The position numbers were made by a program, and so were the translations under genes. 64,000 nt of DNA from Streptomyces sp. CB01201 (GTDB lineage Bacteria; Actinomycetota; Actinomycetes; Streptomycetales; Streptomycetaceae), in NCBI RefSeq assembly GCF_002803085.1, contig NZ_NNBJ01000001.1, positions 513,040 to 577,039 of the forward strand, written 5' to 3'. The notes under the pieces were generated by a model. The model had not been told where the DNA came from and made no database searches. It saw only the letters and a list, made by a program, of their open reading frames with translations. Positions 51,531-60,562 of the stretch are shown piece after piece; positions within the stretch are counted from its first letter, which is position 1, and each line of letters begins with the position of its first letter.

Positions 51531-52337
51531 TCAGGGGGCGAGGAGTTCGCCCAGGAGCCGAGTCGCGAAGCGGGTCAGGGCGCGGCTGTTCATGAGCCGG
51601 CACTCGGCCCGGCCGATGGTGTGGGTACGGACCTGGCCGGTGGCGGCGAACTCCTGGCCCACGCGCGGGAAGTGGGTGCCGTTGTCGTCACCCACGTCGC
51701 GGGCCTCCACCCACACCCGCTGCCCGTCGGTCAGATGGGGGAAGCGGCGCAGCTTGCGGCGGTGGTGCGGGACGCGGGACTCGGCGTGGTGGAGGAAGGA
51801 GTTGCGGTTGTGGCCGACGCCGAGCAGGAGGATGTCGGCGTCCAGGTCGTGCAGGGCCTCGAAGGGTGACCCGGTACCGAGTGCGTAGGCCAGCGGCTGC
51901 CGGCCGGTGACGCTCCGGGCGGCGGGGCCGACGGCGGCCACGGACGCCTGGGGGTGGCTGCTGCGGAGCCGGTCGGGGTGGGCCAGGACGGCCGTGGGGA
52001 CGGCGCCCATGGAGGTGGGCAGGGCGTCGTGGAAGAGGGGTATCCCGTCGCGTGCCGCGGCCACCTTGTCCGAGGTGGGCTCGGCGGCTCGCGGATGGGG
52101 GTCGCTGACCTCGGGGGTGAAGGTGGGCACGACCAGGGTGCCGGCGGGGGAGAGGCAGTCGAGCAATGCACCGACGACCGTGTCGGCCCCGCCCAGGACC
52201 GGGCCGAACGCGGACAGTGAGGCGTGGACGATCAGTGCCGAGCCCTCCCGCACTCCCATGCGGCGCAACTCGGCGCACAGCCGGGCTCGGTCGAGTGGGT
52301 CGGGGGTCGAGGTCGGGGTCGGGGTCGGGGTCGACAT
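51531..52337 (-). CDS. AAC(3)-type aminoglycoside N-acetyltransferase
   Basis: A 268-residue member of the antibiotic N-acetyltransferase family. Typical blocks: LIVHASLSAFGPVLGGADTVVGALLD, GTLVVPTFTPEVSDP, FHDALPTSMGAVPTAVLAHPDRLRSSHPQASVAAVG, and LLLGVGHNRNSFLHHAE. The family acetylates the 3-amino group of 2-deoxystreptamine aminoglycosides; chromosomal homologues can act on other amines. The N-terminal TPTPTPTSTP is low-complexity. GGAG before ATG 52337 sets the start. It is divergent from the oleate hydratase gene. Confidence 0.88.
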   Translation of the reverse strand: MSTPTPTPTSTPDPLDRARLCAELRRMGVREGSALIVHASLSAFGPVLGGADTVVGALLDCLSPAGTLVVPTFTPEVSDPHPRAAEPTSDKVAAARDGIPLFHDALPTSMGAVPTAVLAHPDRLRSSHPQASVAAVGPAARSVTGRQPLAYALGTGSPFEALHDLDADILLLGVGHNRNSFLHHAESRVPHHRRKLRRFPHLTDGQRVWVEARDVGDDNGTHFPRVGQEFAATGQVRTHTIGRAECRLMNSRALTRFATRLLGELLAP

Positions 52338-52595
52338 GGTTCTCCAGCGCGCGGGCGAGTCCGGGCGGACCGTGATGTGCGCCGGGCGCACGGCCCGGCG
52401 GATGATCGTGCCGAGGATTTTGGCACGGGCGCGTGGGCGCGGTTCGGGAGGGTGCGGGAGTGCGGCAGCGCGGGCGCCCCGGCCTGGCCGGCCCAGCGCG
52501 CGATCGCCCGCACACATCCGGCGCATTACGCCCATATCCCCTATCGTCGAGAGCCCGGTCCCGGGGGGCGAGGCCCTGACGGAGGAGTGCGGATC

Positions 52596-54161
52596 GTGGC
52601 GAAGGCGTACCTGGTGGGCAGTGGAATCGCGGGGCTCGCGGCGGCGGCGTTCCTGATCCGGGACGGAGGCTTCGCCGGACCCGACATCGTCCTCCTGGAG
52701 GAGCAGGACCGGGAGGGCGGAAGCCTCGACGCGGCCGGTTCGCCCGAGACCGGGTACACCATGCGCGGGGGCCGCATGTTCGAGGTGCACTTCGACTGCA
52801 CCTACGACCTGCTGAGCTCGATCCCCTCGCTCGACGACCCCGCCAAGTCCGTCACCGAGGACACCTTCGCCTTCCACGACGACTTCGCGTGGGACGACCA
52901 CGCCCGTCTCGTCGACGCGACGGGCAAGGTGGTCGCGGCCCACTCGATGGGGTTCTCCGAGCGTGATCGCCTGGAGCTGGTCAGGTGTGTGGCCACCCCC
53001 GAGCGTCAGCTGGACGGCAAGCGCATCACGGACTGTTTCAGCCCCGAGTTCTTCACCACCGACTTCTGGTGGATGTGGTGCACCACGTTCGCCTTCGAAC
53101 CGTGGCACAGCGCCATCGAGTTCCGCCGCTATCTGAACCGCTTCGTGCACCTCTTCAAGACGTTCGACAGCATGTCCGGCATCTACCGGACCCGGTTCAA
53201 CCAGTTCGACTCGATCGTCCGGCCCCTGCTGAAGTGGCTCACCGACCAGGGTGTGACCCTCCAGCTCGGCACCCGCGTCACCGATGTGCGGCTCGCCGGG
53301 GGCGACGCGCTCACGGCGACCGGGCTGACCTGGACCAGGGGCGGCAGGAGCGAGGAGATCGCGCTCGCCCCGGGCGACCTCGTCATGGTCACCAACGGGT
53401 CGATGACGGCCGGCTCCACCCTCGGCTCCACCGACACCGTCCCCGCCCTCGACACCTCCGGCGACGGCGGGTCCTGGAAGCTGTGGGAGACCCTCGCCGC
53501 GAAACGGCCCGGCCTCGGCGACCCGGCCGTGTTCGACACCTCCGTCCCGGACTCCACCTGGGAGTCGTTCACGGTCACCACCAAGGACCCCACCTTCTTC
53601 AAGCTGATGGAGGAGTTCAGCGGCAGTGAGGCGGGCAAGGGCGGCCTGATCACCTTCAAGGACTCCAACTGGCTCCTGACCATCGTCCTCAACCACCAGC
53701 CGCACTTCCGCGAGCAGCCCGAGGACACCTTCGTCTGGTGGGGCTATGCCCTCTTCCCCGACAAGGAGGGCGACTTCGTCAAGAAGCCGATGGCCCGGTG
53801 CACCGGCGCGGAGATCCTGGACGAGGTGCTCCGGCACCTCCGCTTCGAGCAGGGCCCGCAGATTCTGGCGAACTCGATCGTCATCCCGGCCCTGATGCCC
53901 TACATCACCAGTCAGTTCCTCGTCCGCAGCCACGGCGACCGCCCCGATGTCGTACCCGAGGGGTCCACCAACCTGGCGTTCATCGGCCAGTACGCCGAGG
54001 TCCCCGAGGACGTGGTGTTCACCGTCGAGTACTCGGTGCGCACCGCCTGGACCGCCGTGGCGGGCCTGCTGCACCTGGACAAGCAGCCGCCGCCCGTCTA
54101 CAAGGGCCGCCACAACCCCAAGGTGCTCGTCGAGGCGCTGGAGACACTGCACCGGCGGTGA
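52596..54161 (+). CDS. Oleate hydratase
   Basis: A 521-residue FAD-dependent fatty-acid double-bond hydratase (myosin-cross-reactive antigen family). The nucleotide-binding motif is YLVGSGIAGLAAAAFLIRD near the N-terminus, followed by LLEEQDREGGSLD and the family block YTMRGGRMFEVHFDCTYDLLSSIPSL. It converts oleate to 10-hydroxystearate and probably helps detoxify free fatty acids. GGAGGAG 8 nt before GTG 52596 sets the start. A TetR regulator follows 25 bp downstream in the same direction. Confidence 0.93.
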   Translation: MAKAYLVGSGIAGLAAAAFLIRDGGFAGPDIVLLEEQDREGGSLDAAGSPETGYTMRGGRMFEVHFDCTYDLLSSIPSLDDPAKSVTEDTFAFHDDFAWDDHARLVDATGKVVAAHSMGFSERDRLELVRCVATPERQLDGKRITDCFSPEFFTTDFWWMWCTTFAFEPWHSAIEFRRYLNRFVHLFKTFDSMSGIYRTRFNQFDSIVRPLLKWLTDQGVTLQLGTRVTDVRLAGGDALTATGLTWTRGGRSEEIALAPGDLVMVTNGSMTAGSTLGSTDTVPALDTSGDGGSWKLWETLAAKRPGLGDPAVFDTSVPDSTWESFTVTTKDPTFFKLMEEFSGSEAGKGGLITFKDSNWLLTIVLNHQPHFREQPEDTFVWWGYALFPDKEGDFVKKPMARCTGAEILDEVLRHLRFEQGPQILANSIVIPALMPYITSQFLVRSHGDRPDVVPEGSTNLAFIGQYAEVPEDVVFTVEYSVRTAWTAVAGLLHLDKQPPPVYKGRHNPKVLVEALETLHRR

Positions 54162-54186
54162 CCGACCGCCCACGTAGGCTCGGGGC

Positions 54187-54816
54187 ATGGGCAGTGAGAT
54201 GGGATTGCGGGAGCGGAAGCGGCGGCAGACGTACGAGGCGGTGTCGGAGGCCGCGATCGGGTTGTTCCTGGAGCGCGGCTTCGACAAGGTCTCCGTCGCG
54301 GAGGTCGCGGCCGCCGCGGGGATCTCCAAGCCGACCCTCTTCCGCTACTTCCCGGCCAAGGAGGACCTCGTCCTGCACCGGTTCGCCGATCACGAGGACG
54401 AGGCGGCGCGCGTCGTAGCCGCGGGCCGGTCCGCGGGCCGTGCGCCGCTGCCCGCCCTGCACACCCACTTCCGCGCGGGCCTGGACCGTCAGGACCCGGT
54501 GACCGGGCTCTGCGACAACGCCCATGTCCGGGCGTATCACGCCATGTTGTACGGGACCCCGAGCCTGGTCGCCCGGCTCTACGGATACCAGGGCCGATCC
54601 GAGCAGACCCTGGCCGCGGAGCTGGGCGACGGGCTCGGGGCACGTGTCGCGGCCGGCCAGATCGTCGCCGTCCAGCGCATCCTCGCCGAGGAGAACTGGC
54701 GCCGGATCGAGCAGGGCGCGAGCGCCCGGGCCCTGCACGCCGAGGCGCTGGACGCGGCGGACCGGGCGTTCCAGCAGCTGGCGCGGGGGCTCGGGAGCGA
54801 GTACGGCCAGGTGTGA
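54187..54816 (+). CDS. TetR-family transcriptional regulator
   Basis: A 209-residue TetR protein. The N-terminal helix-turn-helix is QTYEAVSEAAIGLFLERGF then VAEVAAAAGISKPTLFRYFPAKEDLV. The C-terminal helical domain would bind a ligand, perhaps a fatty acid or its CoA ester given its cotranscription with oleate hydratase. A GTTAC...GTAAC palindrome 60 bp downstream, before the HelR-type gene, is a candidate target. Confidence 0.9.
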   Translation: MGSEMGLRERKRRQTYEAVSEAAIGLFLERGFDKVSVAEVAAAAGISKPTLFRYFPAKEDLVLHRFADHEDEAARVVAAGRSAGRAPLPALHTHFRAGLDRQDPVTGLCDNAHVRAYHAMLYGTPSLVARLYGYQGRSEQTLAAELGDGLGARVAAGQIVAVQRILAEENWRRIEQGASARALHAEALDAADRAFQQLARGLGSEYGQV

Positions 54817-54874
54817 TGCGGGGTCGCCGGCTGCGGCGCCGGGCCGCGGCGTGCCGCCGGCGACACTGCAATTC

Positions 54875-54896
54875 GTTACCGAGTTAAAAATGTAAC
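54875..54896. promoter_or_regulatory. 22-bp interrupted palindrome GTTAC-N12-GTAAC
   Basis: GTTAC (54875-54879) and GTAAC (54892-54896) flank an A/T-rich centre. The site overlaps the -35 position of the promoter driving the HelR-type gene and fits a TetR-family operator in size. Confidence 0.55.
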
Positions 54897-54920
54897 CCGG
54901 TTGCGTTAGGGTGGTCCGCA
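54884..54920 (+). promoter_or_regulatory. Probable leaderless promoter of the HelR-type gene
   Basis: TAGGGT (54907-54912) is a good Streptomyces -10 hexamer lying 7 nt before the ATG at 54920, so transcription should begin at or next to the start codon. TTAAAA (54884-54889) lies 17 bp upstream in the -35 position. No Shine-Dalgarno sequence precedes the ATG. Confidence 0.55.
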
Positions 54921-56986
54921 TGACGTCACTCGACCGGCGGCTCGACCGCGTACTCGGCCAGGAGCGGACCTTCCACGACACCTGCCGGACGGCCCTCGCC
55001 GCGATGGCCGAGGGTGCGGGCGAGCGGGTCGTCCTCGGTGAGAACGCCTTCGCCTCCGGCGCCGACGCCGAGGTGCTCGGCTACCAACTCCGCAGCTGGG
55101 CCAAGGAGTTGAGGGACATGCCGCCGGGTCCACTGTTCTTCGGACGGCTCGACTTCGATGCGAGGGCCGACGCCGACCACGCCGGCCAGAGCTACCACAT
55201 CGGCCGCCGCCGCATCAGCGAGCACCCCTCGGCGCCGCCGCTCGTCGTGGACTGGCGGGCCCCCGTATCGCGCCGCTTCTACCAGGCGAGCGCCCGCGAC
55301 CCGCAGGGCGTCGAGGTCCGTCGAAGGTTCGGCTGGGCGCAGGGGAGCCGGGGGGCCGCCGAGGATCTGACGGGCCTGGAGGACGAGCGGCTCACGGCCG
55401 GGGAGGAGGCGGGCGGGACCAGTGCGATCCTCACCGGGGAGATCGAGCGCCCTCGGGTCGGCCCCATGCGGGACATCGCCGCGACCATCCAGCCCGAGCA
55501 GGACGACCTCGTACGCTCCGACCTCGTCCAGTCCCTCTGCGTGCAGGGCGCCCCCGGCACCGGCAAGACCGCCGTCGGGCTGCACCGCGCCGCGTATCTG
55601 CTGTACACCTACCCGCAGCGCATCCAGCGCCGCGGCCTCCTGGTGCTCGGCCCCAACCGCACCTTCCTGACCTACGTCTGCGAAGTCCTCCCCGCGCTCG
55701 GCGAGAGCGATATCCGGCAGTCGACCGTGGACGAGGAGGTCGTGCGCGAGCTTCGCGGCCGCCAGGTGGGGGCGGTCGACGAACCGGTGGCCGCGATCGT
55801 CAAACACGATGTGCGGATGGCCGAGGTGCTGCGCCGCGCGCTCTGCGGACGGATCGCCGGGCCCGCCAACTCCGTTGCCCTGCGCGAGGGTTCGTACACC
55901 TGGCGGGTGGCGCGGAGCGAGCTCGAAGCGATCGTCGACGCGGTGCGCGAGGAGGCGCCCCCGTACGCGATCGGGCGGGAACGGGTGCGCAGCCGGGCGG
56001 TCCGGGCGATCCAGCTCCAGGCCGAACGCCGGGCCGGGCCCATGAACAACGTCTGGCTCCAGAAGATCACCCGGGCCCGTCCGGTGAAGGAGTACGTCGA
56101 TACGGTGTGGCCGAAGGTGAGGCCGGAGGAGGTGCTGGCCGAACTGCTCACCGACGCCGCCGCGTTGGCCGCGGCGGCCGACGGCATCCTGGACCCCGGC
56201 GAACAGAAGGCACTGCTCTGGGCGCGGCCGCCGCGTTCGTGGAAGTCGGCGAAGTGGTCGGCGGCCGATCTGATCCTGCTCGACGAGGTGTCCGGGCTCA
56301 TCGAACACCCGGAAGGGTATGGGCACATCGTCGTCGACGAGGCGCAGGACCTGTCCCCGATGCAGTGCCGTGCGATCGCCCGGCGCGCGGTGTTCGGTTC
56401 GCTGACGGTACTCGGCGACCTGGCGCAGGGCACCACCGCGTGGGCCGCGCGCGACTGGCCCACCCAGCTGGCCCATCTGGGCAAGCCGGATGCCGTGGTG
56501 GTCCCGCTGACCACGGGGTTCCGGGTGCCGGCCGCGATCGTGGAACTCGCCAACCGGCTGCTGCCCGCGCTGGACGTGGACGTCTTGCCGGGGCAATCCC
56601 TGCGCAGGGACGGCCGGTTGAGCCGTCGGCCGGTGGCTCGACCGGCCGGGCTGGCCGCCGCGGTGGTCGACGCGGTACGGGCCGCGCTCGGCCGCGAGGG
56701 CTCGGTCGGCGTGATCGCCGCCGATCGCGATGTGGCCGCCCTGAGCGAGGCCCTCGCGTCGGCGGGCATCGACACGGCCACCGGGGCCCGCGTCGCCGTG
56801 CTGCCCGCCACCTTGGCCAAGGGCCTCGAATACGACCACGTCGTGGCCGTCGAACCGGCCGAAATCGCCGCGTCGGAGGACCGGGGACTGCACCGGCTCT
56901 ATGTGGTCCTGACACGGGCGGTGTCGGGCCTGGAGATCGTCCACAGCAGGCCGTTGCCCGACGAACTCGCCGACCCCGCAGCCTGA
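54920..56986 (+). CDS. HelR/HelD-type RNA polymerase-associated ATPase (superfamily 1 helicase-like)
   Basis: A 688-residue SF1 helicase-like protein. Walker A is GAPGTGKTAVGLHR near residue 210, Walker B VVDEAQDLSPMQ near 470, later motifs include TTGFRVPAAIVELANRL and LYVVLTRAVSGLEIVHS. The long N-terminal arm (RVLGQERTFHDTCRTALAAM...) and YHIGRRRISEH...VDWRAPVSRRFYQA are typical of actinobacterial HelD/HelR proteins, which dislodge stalled RNA polymerase; the Streptomyces venezuelae HelR protects polymerase from rifamycins. ATG 54920 is preferred over GTG 54911, which overlaps the -10 box. Confidence 0.87.
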   Translation: MTSLDRRLDRVLGQERTFHDTCRTALAAMAEGAGERVVLGENAFASGADAEVLGYQLRSWAKELRDMPPGPLFFGRLDFDARADADHAGQSYHIGRRRISEHPSAPPLVVDWRAPVSRRFYQASARDPQGVEVRRRFGWAQGSRGAAEDLTGLEDERLTAGEEAGGTSAILTGEIERPRVGPMRDIAATIQPEQDDLVRSDLVQSLCVQGAPGTGKTAVGLHRAAYLLYTYPQRIQRRGLLVLGPNRTFLTYVCEVLPALGESDIRQSTVDEEVVRELRGRQVGAVDEPVAAIVKHDVRMAEVLRRALCGRIAGPANSVALREGSYTWRVARSELEAIVDAVREEAPPYAIGRERVRSRAVRAIQLQAERRAGPMNNVWLQKITRARPVKEYVDTVWPKVRPEEVLAELLTDAAALAAAADGILDPGEQKALLWARPPRSWKSAKWSAADLILLDEVSGLIEHPEGYGHIVVDEAQDLSPMQCRAIARRAVFGSLTVLGDLAQGTTAWAARDWPTQLAHLGKPDAVVVPLTTGFRVPAAIVELANRLLPALDVDVLPGQSLRRDGRLSRRPVARPAGLAAAVVDAVRAALGREGSVGVIAADRDVAALSEALASAGIDTATGARVAVLPATLAKGLEYDHVVAVEPAEIAASEDRGLHRLYVVLTRAVSGLEIVHSRPLPDELADPAA

Positions 56987-57041
56987 CGGCGGCCCGGTGC
57001 CCCTCGCGGCCGCCGGGAACCGGACGGCGGTCCCGCCGCGC

Positions 57042-58283
57042 TCAGTTCCCCCGCGGTGGCCCGGCCTCGGCGTCGGCCATGACGCCGGGCACGGGTTCGG
57101 CGGCGGGCCGGGTGGTGCGCATGCGGGTGAAGGCGTAGACACAGCCGGCGAGGGCCAGGTCGGACAGGAGCATGAAGCCGATCGAGTACGAGTTCTTCGC
57201 GCTGTAGATCGCGCCCATCACCAGCGGCGGCACGAAACCGCCGAGCCCGCCCATCGCGCCGACGATGCCGGTCACGCTGCCCACCTGGGGCTGCGGCGTC
57301 ACCTGGGAGACCAGGGCGAAGACACTGCCGCTCGCCGTGCCGAGGCCCGCGCCCATGCACAGCAGGGCGATGGTGCCACCCGGGTACAGGGTGGGGTCGA
57401 AGGCCTGCACGATCGCGAGCAGGGCGACCAGGCCGAGCGCGACGGCGGTCACCACGGCGGGGTGGATGCGGTCGGAGAGCCAGCCGCCGATCGGGCGGAA
57501 GACGACGGTCGCCAGCGCGAACCCCGCCGCCTTGGAGCCCGCGTCCGTAGGCGACAACGCGTACCAGGTCTTCAGGTAGGTGGGCAGGTACACGCCGAAC
57601 GCGACGATGCCGCCGAAGCCGATCGCGTACAGCGCCGACAGTTCCCACGTCACGCGCAGCCGTCCCGCGCTGCCGAGCCGGGTGGCGAGCGACGCCGTGG
57701 GGACCGGGCGGTCGGGCCGGTCGGTGATCAGCAGCGCCGCCAGAACGGCGTAGACCGCGAGGGCGATCGCCACGACGAGGAACGGCACGTGATAGCCGTG
57801 CTTGGCGATGCGGGGCGTCAGATACCCGGACAGCGCCACACCGCCCATGCCCATGCCGAACACGCCGAGCGCGAAGCCCCGCTTGTGCGGCGGGAACCAG
57901 GAGTTGACCAGCGGGATGCCGATCGCGAAGGTGGTGCCGCCCAGGCCCAGCAGGAAGCCGACGACCAGCATCAGGCCGTAGCTGTCGCGCGCCGGGATCA
58001 GCAGCAGGACCGGCACGATCGTGAGCGCCGACATCAGCGGGAACATCAGCTTCGCGCCGTAGCGGTCGGTCAGCGCACCGACCGGGATCCGCCCGAGCGA
58101 CCCGACGAGCACCGGAACCGCGACGAGCAGCGACTGTTGCAGCGAGCTGAGGTGCAGCCGGTCCTTGTAGTCACCCGCCAGCGGAGCGATCAGGTCCCAC
58201 GCCCAGAACGTCAGCGTGAATCCGATCGTCGCCATCACCAGGTTGCGGTACGCGGCGGCTGAGGGCTTCGTCACGGTGTCCAC
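57042..58283 (-). CDS. NarK-type nitrate/nitrite MFS transporter
   Basis: A 413-residue major facilitator with 12 transmembrane segments. NarK-family features are LVMATIGFTLTFWAWDLIAPLAG in helix 1, GRIPVGALTDRYGAKLMFP in loop 2-3, the glycine-rich nitrate signature GLGGTTFAIGIPLVNSWFPPHKRG and a second one, GAGLGTASGSVFALVSQVTP. No nitrate reductase or assimilation genes are in the window. GTG 58283 after GGGGGC is the likely start; the longer frame to 58628 overlaps the divergent gene's promoter. Confidence 0.87.
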   Translation of the reverse strand: MDTVTKPSAAAYRNLVMATIGFTLTFWAWDLIAPLAGDYKDRLHLSSLQQSLLVAVPVLVGSLGRIPVGALTDRYGAKLMFPLMSALTIVPVLLLIPARDSYGLMLVVGFLLGLGGTTFAIGIPLVNSWFPPHKRGFALGVFGMGMGGVALSGYLTPRIAKHGYHVPFLVVAIALAVYAVLAALLITDRPDRPVPTASLATRLGSAGRLRVTWELSALYAIGFGGIVAFGVYLPTYLKTWYALSPTDAGSKAAGFALATVVFRPIGGWLSDRIHPAVVTAVALGLVALLAIVQAFDPTLYPGGTIALLCMGAGLGTASGSVFALVSQVTPQPQVGSVTGIVGAMGGLGGFVPPLVMGAIYSAKNSYSIGFMLLSDLALAGCVYAFTRMRTTRPAAEPVPGVMADAEAGPPRGN

Positions 58284-58449
58284 GCCCCCAGTCAAAGCCC
58301 CGGTCCGGCCCGGGGCGCGCCGGACTGTGCCGTACGGGTGACGGCCGCGGTGCCGGCGGTCGGGACCGTCAGCTGCCTTGACCAGGCCGTCCTGCCGGAC
58401 CGTTAGGCTCGGCCCCTGACCTGCAAGCACCTTCCCTCGGGGGGAAACC

Positions 58450-59142
58450 ATGACGATCCACCGGCCGGGCCTGCCCGGAGATCTGCCGGAGCCGGAGCTG
58501 CTCTGGGCGCGCTGGGGGCTGCTCGCCGTCCTGGAGGCGTCCACAGAGGAGGAGAACACTCCCTCTGTGCACCGCACGGGCCACTGGGCCGACGCCGGCG
58601 GGCTCCATCTCGACGACTGCGGCTGCACGTGGTGGACGCTGGCCCAGGCGGGCGGGGGCAGGTTCGTCCTCTACGGGGAGGACGAGTCGAGCGACGTGAA
58701 ATGGTACAGGCCTGCCGTCGACATGCTGGCCGGCGCCCCGGACTGGCTCCCGTACGCAAAGCTCCGCGATCTGATCGAGGGCCATGAGCTCGGCTGCGTC
58801 TACTGGTACGAGAACGGTGCCTGGGCGCGTGCCCCGTACCCCGAGGGCCTCGCCGACGACGGCCTGGACTGCGGGATGAACCGGTTCGTCGACCGGGGTG
58901 ATGTGCTGGGCGCCATCGACCTCGGCGGGAGCGCGGAAACGGATCCGGAACTCCTCCGGGACCCGGCCGAACGAGGCTTGCTGACAACGGAGTTGGTGGA
59001 ATCGGCGGTGTCCGGGTCGGAGTGCGGCCACGGGGATCTCCCCGCCATGCTGGGGGCCCTGCGGCTGGCAGGGGTTTCGGCGCATGGCGGGGAGGGTGTG
59101 ACGGGTGGTGATGGTTCGTCACATGCACCTCAGACAAGCTGA
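58450..59142 (+). CDS. Hypothetical protein
   Basis: A 230-residue acidic cytosolic protein without recognised domain. The central part is Trp/Tyr-rich (CGCTWWTLAQAGGGRFVLYGEDESSDVKWY, VYWYENGAWARAPYPEG), reminiscent of streptomycete proteins with a SUKH- or SMI1-like look, but I cannot assign it. GGGGGGAAACC precedes the ATG. It is divergent from the NarK-like gene. Confidence 0.65.
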   Translation: MTIHRPGLPGDLPEPELLWARWGLLAVLEASTEEENTPSVHRTGHWADAGGLHLDDCGCTWWTLAQAGGGRFVLYGEDESSDVKWYRPAVDMLAGAPDWLPYAKLRDLIEGHELGCVYWYENGAWARAPYPEGLADDGLDCGMNRFVDRGDVLGAIDLGGSAETDPELLRDPAERGLLTTELVESAVSGSECGHGDLPAMLGALRLAGVSAHGGEGVTGGDGSSHAPQTS

Positions 59143-59190
59143 GTTGCTGTGCCTTCGAGCTCCGGTCCGAGGGTGTGGGCCGTCAGTTCG

Positions 59191-59544
59191 TCAGAGGATT
59201 TCGATGGAGTTGACCTTCGGCGGACGGTTCGGGAAGGTGATGTCGGTCCAGCGGTTGATCTTCACCGAGTCACCGTTGGCGTCGTAGTAGATCAGGTCGT
59301 TGTTGCCGGTGGAGATCCGGTCGACCCACCAGCCGCCGAAGTTCGTCCGGCCCTTGTTCGCGTAGCAGTCGACGCTCTGGCTGCCGCCGCTGTGCGACCA
59401 GATCTTCAGGAAGTTCTCCCCGCCGCGGCATTCGACGTGGTCGATGGCGAAGGCATTGCCGGTTGGCATGACGAAGGTGATCGCCGCGGTCGCGGCGAAC
59501 GCGACGGCAATGGAACGCGCGGCTTTCCTGGTCTTCGAGATCAC
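59191..59544 (-). CDS. Secreted beta/gamma-crystallin-fold protein
   Basis: A 117-residue exported protein with a signal peptide ending TGNAFA near residue 33 and a single ~80-residue domain (CRGGENFLKIWSHSGG...VDCYANKGRTNFGGWWVDRISTGNNDLIYYDANG). The pattern is like the crystallin-fold Streptomyces metalloproteinase inhibitor and killer-toxin-like proteins, with two cysteines. It may inhibit an enzyme or act as a small toxin; this is inference. AAGGAG 7 nt before GTG 59544 is a strong ribosome-binding site. Confidence 0.75.
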   Translation of the reverse strand: MISKTRKAARSIAVAFAATAAITFVMPTGNAFAIDHVECRGGENFLKIWSHSGGSQSVDCYANKGRTNFGGWWVDRISTGNNDLIYYDANGDSVKINRWTDITFPNRPPKVNSIEIL

Positions 59545-59842
59545 GAGTTCTCCTTCATTCAGTTCATTCGATGGTCAGTCGAGTTCGAACCGGGAGGTCA
59601 TTTCGCCCACGACGACGATCCTGTGAACTGCCTGTGCAGGGCAATGATGTTGGAGATACCCGGCTGGAATATGCCCACGGATGTCCGAATCGGCCTTGGT
59701 TGGGTGGTGTGAGTAGGTCTGGCGTGCGGTCCTTACACACACATCCGTACCACTGGACACGCCGGCCCCCGGTGGCGGACACACGTCCGGGCGCAGACCG
59801 GACGAATCCGGTCTGCGCCCGTGGGTGTTGGGGCGGCGGGGG
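59545..59842. other. Gene-free region with terminator
   Basis: 298 bp between the crystallin-fold gene's start and the tryptophan dioxygenase stop. Apart from the terminator at 59789-59820 and an A/T-richer promoter zone near 59560-59700, I see nothing. Confidence 0.4.
59789..59820 (-). terminator. Perfect 14-bp stem terminator of the tryptophan dioxygenase operon
   Basis: GGGCGCAGACCGGA (59789-59802) and TCCGGTCTGCGCCC (59807-59820) pair perfectly around a CGAA tetraloop, 22 bp beyond the dioxygenase stop codon. Confidence 0.85.
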
Positions 59843-60562
59843 TCACTTCTGGCCCGAGTGCTGGTCCTCCCTGACCGCGCGGAGTTCCGGGAAGGGCATG
59901 CGGATCCGGGCCGCCAGATAGGAGAGGCCCGTGGTGCCGGCCGTGCCCCGCAGGGTGCCGACGGTGCGGTCCACGAGGGAGAGGTGGGTGATCTTCCAGC
60001 GCCAGAACGAGTAGCCGACGTCGAGCATCGCCTCGGCCAGGCGGTGCTCGACCCCCGCGCCGGCCGCGCCCCGCTCGCACACCTCCTCGACATCGGTCGC
60101 CCTCGCGGCCAGAGCCTTGAGATAGGCGCTGTACAGCGGGCTGGTCGCCCCGTCGGACGCGGTGCCGAGCCGGTCGTCCAGGGCGCGGAAGCCACGCGAC
60201 TGGGCGCCGCTCGCCGTGCCGAGATAGCCGCGGAACGCCGCGAAGTGCTGGATGGGCAGGCGCTCCAGGAGCCGTACGGTCTCGTCCAGGATCCGGACCA
60301 TGCCGGTCACCCGGCCCAGGTGCTCCAGGGCGCGCTCGGGGCCGTCCCAGTCCGGTGAGCCGTCCGCCTCCGCCAGCGCGTCCACCGCCGCGTCGATGTC
60401 CACGGCGGCCTGCGCGAGCCACAGTTCGCTCGTCTGGTGGGCCACGATGAAGAAGCGCTCGGCCGTCTCGACGGCCAGGTCCTTGTCCGCCGGGTAGAGC
60501 GGGTGCTGGAGGCCGAGCAGCTGTTCCAGACGCAGATAGCGCCCGTACTCGGGCGGGCTCAC
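59843..60562 (-). CDS. Tryptophan 2,3-dioxygenase
   Basis: A 239-residue heme dioxygenase: YGRYLRLEQLLGLQHPL at the N-terminus, FFIVAHQTSELWLAQAAVDIDAA with the substrate-site His, SGAQSRGFRALD, and FWRWKITHLSLVDRTVGTLRGTAGTTGLSYL containing the heme-ligand His and C-terminal substrate loop. It opens the indole ring of tryptophan to N-formylkynurenine. The GTG overlaps the aminotransferase stop by 4 bp. It is the last gene of the operon; no kynureninase or formamidase is next to it. Confidence 0.93.
   Translation of the reverse strand: MSPPEYGRYLRLEQLLGLQHPLYPADKDLAVETAERFFIVAHQTSELWLAQAAVDIDAAVDALAEADGSPDWDGPERALEHLGRVTGMVRILDETVRLLERLPIQHFAAFRGYLGTASGAQSRGFRALDDRLGTASDGATSPLYSAYLKALAARATDVEEVCERGAAGAGVEHRLAEAMLDVGYSFWRWKITHLSLVDRTVGTLRGTAGTTGLSYLAARIRMPFPELRAVREDQHSGQK

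Noticed and set aside
51531..54329. 932-codon open frame on the - strand
   Set aside because: The AAC(3) gene occupies only the final 268 codons, with its own ribosome-binding site. The upstream part is antisense to oleate hydratase.
54817..54920. Rifamycin-associated element upstream of the HelR-type gene
   Set aside because: I looked for the GC-rich inverted repeat described for such elements and found only the A/T-rich GTTAC/GTAAC palindrome.
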